A stretch of 9,584 nt of DNA. Source: Rudaea sp. (GTDB lineage: Bacteria > Pseudomonadota > Gammaproteobacteria > Xanthomonadales > Rhodanobacteraceae). The translations under genes and the position numbers were made by a program. The stretch lies in NCBI GenBank assembly GCA_025934455.1, contig JAICYA010000043.1:1-9584 (forward strand), given 5' to 3'. Of the stretch, positions 1-9,584 are shown piece by piece (position 1 is the first letter of the stretch; the number at the start of each line of letters is the position of its first letter). The notes below the pieces were generated by a model. It was not told where the DNA came from. It saw only the letters and a program-made list of their open reading frames with translations, and searched no databases.

Positions 1-117
1 CGCGAACTGGTGCGAGAGGAATTGAGCGAAACCACTTCGAACCGCGCGGAGCTCGAAGAAGAATTGCGCACCTTGCGCGGGTCGACGCAGGCGCTGGCCG
101 CGATCAACCGGCCGTAA
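1..117 (+). CDS. ECF-like RNA polymerase sigma factor, C-terminal end only (5' end outside window)
   Basis: Reading from base 1 gives 38 codons and a TAA at 115-117. The fragment begins with RELVREEL, identical to residues 209-216 of the complete sigma factor that follows at 172-897. It continues with a similar acidic, alanine/leucine-rich tail (ETTSNRAELEEELRTL against DTVTSAAELAAEQQAL). In that family RELVREEL follows the helix-turn-helix of region 4, which contacts the -35 promoter element, so this is the extreme C-terminus of a second sigma factor of the same family. The stop is in the same reading frame as the next gene and lies 54 bases before its ATG, as expected for a tandem duplication. 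Only 38 residues are visible, so nothing can be said about its core domains or whether it has its own kinase upstream. Confidence 0.72.
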   Translation, partial: RELVREELSETTSNRAELEEELRTLRGSTQALAAINRP

Positions 118-171
118 TCGCCGCCCGGTTTTCCCGAATGGCTCACCAATGCGATACGCGAATCCAGGATC

Positions 172-897
172 ATGAGCCCAGCCGCAGACCACACGCTCGC
201 GGATTTCACCCAGACGCGCTGGTCGATGGTGTGCAGGCTGCAGGCGACGCGCGCGGGCGATGCGCGCGACGCGCTGGCCGAACTGGCGTTGCGCTACTGG
301 TATCCGGTTTACGCCTACGTGCGGCGCTGTGGCCATGCGCAGGAAATCGCGCAAGACATCACGCAGGTTTTCCTGCAGCAGGTAGCCGCGGATTTGCGCG
401 ACCACCGCAACGCGCCGCCCGGCCGGTTTCGCGAATGGTTGCTGGCGCGCCTCAACACCTTTCTCGCCGGCGAGTGGCGCGAGCTTGCGGGCGGAGAGGG
501 CGTGCCCGAGGCGCCGCCGTTGCCGGAACTGGAATCACGCAACCGTAGCGAACACCGGCCGGACGAATCGCCCGAGCAGGCCTACCGGCGCAGCTTCGCG
601 CTGGAAGTGTTGTCGCGCGGCTTGAAGCGGCTGCGCGCCGAAGCGCGCCAGACCGGACACCTCGACATGTGCGAGGCGCTGGAACCGTTCCTCACGCGCG
701 AACCGTTGCCGGGCCAGTACGACGAACTCAGCCACAAGCTGTCGATTCGCCCGCTCGCGCTGGTGATGGCGCTGAAGCGCCTGCGGCAGCGTTTCCGCGA
801 ATTGGTCCGCGAGGAACTGGCCGACACCGTGACCTCGGCGGCGGAACTGGCCGCCGAGCAGCAGGCGTTGCTGGCTGCGCTCGATCGAGGGTCATGA
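172..897 (+). CDS. ECF-family RNA polymerase sigma factor, Ser/Thr-kinase-linked type
   Basis: A 241-residue cytoplasmic transcription initiation factor. Its start resembles the kinase-associated ECF group common in Planctomycetes and Acidobacteria: FTQTRWSMV (12-20), then RYWYPVYAYVRR (41-52) and DITQVFLQQV (62-71) as region 2, which binds core polymerase and the -10 element. GRFREWLLARLNTFLAGEWR (84-103) follows. A variable acidic/proline linker (about 108-135) leads to region 4 with a helix-turn-helix, YDELSHKLSIRPLALVMALKRLRQRFRELVREEL (183-216). ATG 172 is the first start after the in-frame TAA at 115; AGGA at 166-169 is close to it, so the ribosome site is weak. The usual acidic residue after DxxQ in region 2.2 is Val66, and Thr64 sits in that motif. 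No anti-sigma factor is adjacent. The kinase gene begins 3 nt downstream, so co-transcription and control by phosphorylation are likely but inferred. Confidence 0.88.
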   Translation: MSPAADHTLADFTQTRWSMVCRLQATRAGDARDALAELALRYWYPVYAYVRRCGHAQEIAQDITQVFLQQVAADLRDHRNAPPGRFREWLLARLNTFLAGEWRELAGGEGVPEAPPLPELESRNRSEHRPDESPEQAYRRSFALEVLSRGLKRLRAEARQTGHLDMCEALEPFLTREPLPGQYDELSHKLSIRPLALVMALKRLRQRFRELVREELADTVTSAAELAAEQQALLAALDRGS

Positions 898-900
898 GCG

Positions 901-5258
<4,358 letters not shown>

Positions 5259-5262
<4 letters not shown>

Positions 5263-8120
5263 AGCGTTCGCCCCTCCGCGCGAAAACGATGCTGGCGTTG
5301 TGCGTCGCATGCGCCTGCGCGAGCGCGCGCGTGCACGGCGCGACGCCGGACGACGCGCCGGAGCCGAAGCGGCTGCAGACCATCTTCGTCACCGGCACGC
5401 ACATCCGTGGCGTGGACATGGAGACCGAACACCCGGTGGTGGTGCTGAAGCGTCCGGAACTGCTGCGTACCGGCCTCACCGGCGTGGCCGATATCGTGCA
5501 GTCGCTGATCGTGGCGAATGGCCAGACGCTCAATCGCAACATCAACAATGGGGGCACCGGCGAACTGCGCGTCAACCTGCGAAGTCTGGGCGCCAACCGA
5601 ACGCTTGTGCTGGTGAACGGCCATCGCTGGGTTTCGGCGGTGGACGGCGCGGTCGATCTTTCGGCGATCCCACTGGCGCTGGTCGAACGCATCGAAGTGC
5701 TGAAGGACGGCGCATCCGCCATCTATGGTTCGGATGCGATCGGCGGCGTCATCAACATCATCACGCGCAAGGATTTCCACGGCGCCGAATTCGGCGTGTA
5801 CGCAGGCGAGACCGATCACGGCGACGGGTTCAGCCGGCATGCCGATTTCAGCTTCGGCCGCAGCGGCAAGCGATGGAACGCTTCGTTCGGCCTCGAATAC
5901 GGCAAGGACGATCCGATTTTCGCCGGCACCCGGGAGATTTCTTCGGTGCCTGCGCCCGGCCTGCCAGCCGGCGTGATTGGAACCTCCGCGAGTCAATATG
6001 GCGTCTTCTTCGTGCCCGACGGCGGACCACGATTCGTGCTGATCCCGGGTCGTACGGGCACTTCGCCGGATGATTTCCGGCGTTACAGCAATGCCACCGA
6101 CAACACCTACGACTTCATTCCCTACAACTATCTGCAGACACCGCAGGAACGCAAGGCCGGTTTCGCGCAGTTCCGCTGGGAGTTTTCGCCGACCCTGGCG
6201 TTCTCGGCAGACGCGCTGTTCAACCAGCGCCGCTCGGCGCAGCAACTCGCGCCGCCCGTGGTGGTCTTTTCGAGCGATCCCTTCAGCGGCGGATTCGATG
6301 TTTCTCCCGCCAACGTTTACAACCCGTTCGGGGTTCCGGTGAGCGTCTCCACCCGTTGGCCGGACAGCATGCCGCGCCGCTTCGTGCAGACGGTGGACAC
6401 CACCCGCATCCATCTCGGCCTGGATGGTGCGTTCAGCGCATTCTCGCGCGATTGGGATTGGGGCGTGGATGCCACGCGCACGCTCGCGCATCAGATCGAA
6501 TTCGGTTCGCCCTACGCCGACAACGAAAAGCTCGCGCTGGCGGTCGGACCTTCGTTCCGCGATTCCAGCGGCGTCGCGCGCTGCGGCACGCCGGACGACG
6601 TGATCGAAGGCTGCGTGCCGCTGGACCTGTTCACCGGGCCGGGCCGCTACACGCAGGCCATGCTCGATTATGTTGACGTGGACGTGACCAACCGCAAGCG
6701 CGCGGTTTCCGATGCGCTGGATTTTCATGTCACCAGCACGATCGCTGAATTGGCTGCCGGTCCGCTCGGCTTCGCCGCGGGGCTGGAGCGCCGGCTGGAA
6801 CGCGGCCGCGAAGAACCCGATCCGCTGATCGCTTCCAATCGCGCCAACGGCACCGGCCTCACCGAGGACCCCACCGAAGGCGGCTACGCGGTCAACGAGG
6901 CTTACGCCGAGATGGACATTCCGCTGATCGCGCGGAAGCCGTTCGCGCGCGAACTGGATGTCAACCTCGCCACGCGCTGGTCGGATTATTCGCGGTTCGG
7001 CAGCACCGACAATTCGCGAATCGGCCTGCGCTGGAAGCCGGTGGACGATCTGCTGTTCCGTTCCACCTGGTCGCAGGGCTTCCGCGCGCCCAGCATCTTC
7101 GAAGCTTGGGGCGGCGCCGTTTACCAGCCCACCAATGTATCCGACGACTGCGCCATCGACCCCGATATCGATTACGTGCCGCCGCCCGCCGTCGCAGCGC
7201 ATTGCCGGGCCGCCGGCGTGCCCGCGGACGTATCGCCTTATTACAATTCCACCACTACGGTCGGCAGCAATCCCGATCTCAAGCCCGAGACCTCGCGTTC
7301 GCTCACCGCCGGTTTTGTTTACAGCCCGCGCTGGCTGCCGGGATTGGATGTCAGCATCGACTGGTACCGCATCGAAATCCGCAACGCCATCGGCAACCTC
7401 GACGGCCAGGGCGTGGTGGACGCCTGCTACATCGCCGGCGATCCGGTCGAGTGTTCGCACATCACGCGCAACCCCGACGGCACGCTCGCGCACATCGATG
7501 CGATCACCCGCAACATTCCCGGCGGCATCGAAACCGACGGCTGGGATTTCGCGCTGGCGTGGAAACGCACGACACGATTCGGCGATTTCGATCTGCGCTG
7601 GGACAACGCCTACATCAGCTACTGGGGCGACATCGGCAAATCCGCGCGCGGCGCGCTGTTGCCGGATGGATCGCTTGCGCAAGGCAACGTGGCGGGCAAG
7701 GACAACGATCTTTATGGCGTGGTGTGGCGTTTGCGTTCGGTCGCCACCCTGGCATGGCAACGTGGCGCTTGGGGCGCGTCGATCACCGGCCGCTATTTCT
7801 CGCCAATCGTGGAGCCGTGCCGGCCTCCAGTCCGGGCCGCGCAGGTCTTGCACGATCCGTCGTGGCTCTCGCTGTGTTCCGATCCGGACCATGTGGAGAA
7901 CGACGTGCCGATGCCGCGCAACCGCGTCGGCGCGGTGACCTACGTGGATCTCGAAGCGAACTGGCGGGCGCCGTGGCAGGGCGTGTTCACGCTGGGCGTG
8001 CGCAACGCCTTCGATCGCGACCCGCCGCACGCATGGAGCTACAGCACCTTGAATTCGTTCTTCCCCGACTACGACATTCCCGGCCGCTATTGGTGGCTGA
8101 GTTATCGGCAGAAGTTCTGA
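5259..8120 (+). CDS. TonB-dependent outer-membrane receptor
   Basis: A 953-residue outer-membrane transporter for TonB/ExbBD-energised uptake of an unidentified ligand. The signal peptide has a basic start (MKRSPLRAK), a hydrophobic core and likely cleavage near residues 27-28. IFVTGTHI (42-49) is the TonB-box-like segment. The plug domain follows (about 55-172) with LRSLGANRTLVLVNGHR, VDLSAIPLALVERIEVLKDG and AIYGSDAIGGVINIITR. The rest is a beta-barrel with family hallmarks: CVPLDLFTGPG, GFRAPSIFEAWGG, NPDLKPETS and a final strand ending in Phe. There is no N-terminal STN signalling domain. Eight cysteines fall into four close pairs (442/452, 631/649, 723/732, 854/873), probably disulfides in surface loops. 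GTG is the start, overlapping the kinase stop. The substrate cannot be read from the sequence; the family includes carbohydrate and peptide-type receptors as well as metal-chelate ones. Confidence 0.95.
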
Positions 8121-8136
8121 CTTCCGCCGCGCCATC

Positions 8137-8142
8137 TGTAAT
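8137..8142 (+). promoter_or_regulatory. Candidate -10 element (TGTAAT) for the first small exported protein gene
   Basis: TGTAAT differs from the TATAAT consensus at one base and lies 27 nt before the first leader hairpin. The same hexamer occurs 33 nt before the matching hairpin of the second unit, which is the main support. No good -35 hexamer is visible at 16-18 nt, so this is tentative. Confidence 0.3.
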
Positions 8143-8169
8143 CGTGACGCACGCTTTCGGAACCAGTGA

Positions 8170-8259
8170 GTGAGGGACCATCCCTCACCGCCCACCGGAA
8201 GGGCGACCCACACCACCGTGCAAGCCCGTCAAGGAAGACCTGCTGCAGGTTTCAGAGGT
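8170..8259 (+). promoter_or_regulatory. Structured 5' leader, copy 1 (candidate cis-regulatory RNA)
   Basis: Three hairpins can be drawn. Hairpin 1 is GTGAGGGA (8170-8177) with TCCCTCAC (8181-8188), a perfect 8-bp stem and a 3-nt loop. Hairpin 2 abuts it: CGCCC (8189-8193) with GGGCG (8201-8205). After a 30-nt linker, hairpin 3 is AGACCTG (8236-8242) with CAGGTTT (8246-8252), loop CTG, one G-U pair. The Shine-Dalgarno AGAGGT (8254-8259) follows. ACCT (8238-8241) can instead pair with AGGT (8256-8259) and hide the ribosome site. Bases 8226-8259 match 29 of 34 in the second leader. No T-run follows hairpin 1, but it could also help end receptor-operon transcription. Confidence 0.55.
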
Positions 8260-8266
8260 GAATGTC

Positions 8267-8614
8267 ATGAAACTCAGCGCAATCTCCATCGCCATCGTCA
8301 TTGCGGGAATCGCCGGCACTGCGTCCGCAGCCGGTCAAAGCAACTCGCTGTCACCGATCGTGGTTCCGGGCGCGCCCGTTGCCGAATGCACGCCGCCAAA
8401 TGACACCACCGGCCACGCTTGCGACGCTTTCAACCAGATGCTGCGCGCCAACTTCAGTCCGCGTGAAATCGGGATGCTGTTTGGTGCCAGCACGCCTTAT
8501 CCGGAATACGTGACGGGCGGCGTCGACCGCCTGCAGCGCCGCTATCAAGCCGTGGTGCAGGAATACGTGGCCGCGCAGCCGGCGGCCAGCACCGCCGGTG
8601 TCGCGGTCAGGTAA
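8267..8614 (+). CDS. Small exported protein of unknown family, copy 1
   Basis: A 115-residue protein I do not recognise. ATG 8267 is preferred: it has GAGG at 8255-8258, eight bases upstream, and its first codons (ATG AAA CT) match the second small gene. A GTG at 8258 is in frame but overlaps the Shine-Dalgarno. The signal peptide has Lys2, a hydrophobic core and a TASA/AGQS cleavage site after Ala21, so the 94-residue product should be periplasmic or secreted. The mature part has a proline-rich start, two cysteines (C41, C52) that could form a disulfide, and a helical C-terminal half with SPREIGMLFGAS (64-75), a Tyr-rich turn and RLQRRYQAVVQEY (88-100). That half aligns with the next gene's product. 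It follows the receptor by 146 bases with its own leader and terminator, so it is probably a separate transcript. Function unknown. Confidence 0.72.
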   Translation: MKLSAISIAIVIAGIAGTASAAGQSNSLSPIVVPGAPVAECTPPNDTTGHACDAFNQMLRANFSPREIGMLFGASTPYPEYVTGGVDRLQRRYQAVVQEYVAAQPAASTAGVAVR

Positions 8615-8652
8615 TCCGGGCGCCCGTCACTCTCCAGCCGGTGTCCGTTCTT

Positions 8653-8679
8653 GGCGCCCCGCTTGGCGGGGCGCCTTTT
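8653..8679 (+). terminator. Rho-independent terminator after the first small gene
   Basis: GGCGCCCCGC (8653-8662) and GCGGGGCGCC (8666-8675) form a perfect 10-bp GC-rich stem with a TTG loop, followed at once by TTTT (8676-8679). It lies 38 nt after the TAA of the first small gene, so it ends that unit and separates it from the second. Confidence 0.9.
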
Positions 8680-8727
8680 GCACTCGTCCACGCGAACTGC
8701 GGCAATCGGCCGGCGCATGATCGAACT

Positions 8728-8733
8728 TGTAAT
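8728..8733 (+). promoter_or_regulatory. Candidate -10 element (TGTAAT) for the second small exported protein gene
   Basis: The same hexamer as at 8137-8142, at a comparable distance before the leader hairpins and downstream of the terminator, where a new promoter is needed. No convincing -35 box is visible, so confidence is low. Confidence 0.3.
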
Positions 8734-8766
8734 TCCCGCGCGGATTGGCCGAATCAGAAAGCGGGG

Positions 8767-8852
8767 AGCGATCCTCGCTGTCCGCAGGATGCGGGCGAAT
8801 CCCATCATCCCGGCATGCTCGTCACGGCAGACCTGCTGCGGGTTTCGGAGGT
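8767..8852 (+). promoter_or_regulatory. Structured 5' leader, copy 2 (candidate cis-regulatory RNA)
   Basis: Same layout as the first leader. Hairpin 1 is AGCGA (8767-8771) with TCGCT (8775-8779). Hairpin 2 abuts it: GTCCGCA (8780-8786) with TGCGGGC (8790-8796), a 7-bp stem with one G-U pair and a GGA loop. A 32-nt linker leads to hairpin 3, AGACCTG (8829-8835) with CGGGTTT (8839-8845), loop CTG. GGAGGT (8847-8852) is the Shine-Dalgarno. GACCT (8830-8834) can alternatively pair with AGGTC (8849-8853), covering most of it. Hairpins 1 and 2 differ in sequence from copy 1 yet remain paired. Confidence 0.55.
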
Positions 8853-8857
8853 CCGTC

Positions 8858-9199
8858 ATGAAACTTCGTACGTCCTTTATCGCTATGGTTCTTGCCGGAT
8901 TCGCAGCCGCCGCGACCGCGGGCCAGGCCGGTGCAAACATGCGGCCCGTGAATGCCATCGAGTTGCTATCACAGGCAACAGGTCTGACGATCCACGAGGT
9001 CGAGATCGCGCTGGGCCCATCCGCGACGGCCTACGATCACGCCGTCGGATACGAACGTGCCCATCAACGCTTTCGACAAGCTGTCGGCCGAACGTTGTAC
9101 GAGCAGATCATGGGGCGGGGCGAACTTACCGCGCAGCAGATACGGGAATTGGCTGCGATGGCTCGGGATCACCAAACCTCACGATTGGCCGGCAAATGA
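8858..9199 (+). CDS. Small exported protein of unknown family, copy 2
   Basis: A 113-residue protein I do not recognise, a distant paralogue of the one at 8267-8614. The frame is open further upstream (from 8651), but ATG 8858 is chosen because GGAGGT lies five bases before it, it begins a clear signal peptide (MKLRTSFIAM, then an Ala-rich core, cleavage near ATA/GQAG after Ala21), and upstream codons overlap the structured leader. The mature protein of about 92 residues is mostly helical. GLTIHEVEIALGPSATAY (42-59) aligns with FSPREIGMLFGASTPY of the paralogue, and RFRQAVGRTLYEQ (71-83) with RYQAVVQEYVAAQ. It lacks the cysteine pair and has an extra C-terminal helix (GELTAQQIRELAAMARD, 88-104). 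Its transcript should start after the terminator at 8653-8679. Function unknown. Confidence 0.7.
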   Translation: MKLRTSFIAMVLAGFAAAATAGQAGANMRPVNAIELLSQATGLTIHEVEIALGPSATAYDHAVGYERAHQRFRQAVGRTLYEQIMGRGELTAQQIRELAAMARDHQTSRLAGK

Positions 9200-9224
9200 G
9201 CGTCATCCACGCCGTGATTCAGAA

Positions 9225-9263
9225 TCGTTCCCGTACTCGCGAATCGTGGACGCACGGGAACGA
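9225..9263. repeat. Inverted repeat between convergent genes, possible bidirectional terminator
   Basis: TCGTTCCCGT (9225-9234) and ACGGGAACGA (9254-9263) are perfect 10-base inverted repeats around a 19-base centre. They occupy the 67-bp gap between the stop of the second small gene (9199) and the stop of the CFA synthase gene (9267). Neither side has a clear T-run, so it is not a classic intrinsic terminator; its position suggests a shared transcription end. Confidence 0.5.
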
Positions 9264-9266
9264 GCT

Positions 9267-9584
9267 TCAGCGCGGCACGCGGTAGCCGCCCGGCACGCCG
9301 CGCGGCGACAGCGTGAGTTGCCACAATTGGTCGCGGCGGGTGCGGAAGGTCGCGGCCGAGCCGCAGATGTAGTAGCGCCACATGCGGCGGAAACGTTCGT
9401 CGTAGCGCGGGTTGTTCGCGGAAAGCTCCGGCCACGCGGCATCGAAGTTGGCCAGCCACGCCATCAGCGTCTTGTCGTAGTCGGTGCCGAAGTTGTGCCA
9501 GTCCTCGACCACGAACAAGTCCTCCAGGGCGGTGGTGACCTGGCTCGCGGCGGGAATCATCGAGTTGGGAAAGATGTATTTCTC
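9267..9584 (-). CDS. cfa: Cyclopropane-fatty-acyl-phospholipid synthase, C-terminal part (5' end outside window)
   Basis: The 105 visible residues are the C-terminal end of the SAM-dependent enzyme that adds a methylene bridge across double bonds of unsaturated acyl chains in membrane phospholipids, usually at stationary phase or under acid stress. Diagnostic stretches are EKYIFPNSMIPAA at the window edge, EDWHNFGTDYDKTLMAW, a conserved RFRRMWRYYICGSAATFRTR and the final QLWQLTLSPRG. The SAM-binding fold and the catalytic N-terminal parts lie beyond the right edge. The visible part is unbroken and reaches a normal TGA (9267-9269 on the + strand), so nothing suggests a pseudogene. It runs convergently to the small exported protein gene and appears unrelated to the operon on the left. 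Confidence 0.92.
   Translation of the reverse strand, partial: EKYIFPNSMIPAASQVTTALEDLFVVEDWHNFGTDYDKTLMAWLANFDAAWPELSANNPRYDERFRRMWRYYICGSAATFRTRRDQLWQLTLSPRGVPGGYRVPR

Noticed and set aside
8170..8188. Perfect 8-bp hairpin as the intrinsic terminator of the receptor operon
   Set aside because: No T-run follows, a second hairpin abuts it, and the same arrangement recurs in copy 2, which does not follow the receptor gene. A role as part of the leader is preferred, though a secondary termination role is not excluded.
8258..8266. GTG 8258 as start of the first small gene
   Set aside because: The GTG is part of the Shine-Dalgarno itself. ATG 8267 has proper spacing and matches the start of the paralogue.
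8641..9285. 214-codon plus-strand frame over the terminator and second small gene
   Set aside because: It begins at the terminator hairpin and has no signal peptide or ribosome site. The frame starting at 8858 has a strong Shine-Dalgarno, a signal peptide and a paralogue.

Overview
The window is high-GC bacterial DNA with long, densely packed genes. The last gene but one of the main block is a large TonB-dependent receptor of the type expanded in Xanthomonadales and related Gram-negatives, and a cyclopropane-fatty-acid synthase sits at the right edge. I therefore infer a gammaproteobacterium of the Xanthomonadaceae/Rhodanobacteraceae group. This is inference from protein style; the window contains no rRNA or other taxonomic marker.

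Left block (1-8120, + strand): the end of an ECF-like sigma factor gene (1-117), a complete sigma factor of the same family (172-897), a 1453-residue membrane-anchored Ser/Thr kinase with a very large beta-propeller-like C-terminal part (901-5262), and a 953-residue TonB-dependent receptor (5259-8120). Sigma and kinase are 3 nt apart. Kinase and receptor overlap by four bases (GTGA) with a GGAGG inside the kinase end, so the three genes look like one translationally coupled operon. The arrangement recalls FecI-FecR-FecA surface signalling, but a transmembrane Ser/Thr kinase stands where the anti-sigma factor would be, and the receptor lacks the N-terminal signalling (STN) domain. A plausible reading is that the kinase senses something outside the cytoplasm, phosphorylates the sigma factor (as in the EcfP/PknT and EcfK/PknS pairs), and so controls transcription that may include the receptor.

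Right block (8121-9266): two tandem genes for small exported proteins (115 and 113 residues) of no family I recognise. The proteins are distant paralogues. Each gene is preceded by a homologous 5' leader of about 90 nt: two abutting hairpins, a linker of about 31 nt, then a conserved hairpin directly before the Shine-Dalgarno sequence. The stems differ in sequence but stay paired, which suggests a structured cis-regulatory RNA. A strong intrinsic terminator (8653-8679) separates the two units. This pair of leaders and the sigma/kinase/receptor operon are the most novel items here.

Right edge (9267-9584, - strand): the C-terminal part of a CFA synthase, convergent with the second small gene and separated from it by a 10-bp inverted repeat. 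No stretch above 300 bases lacks a gene. I saw no tRNA, rRNA, CRISPR or insertion sequence.
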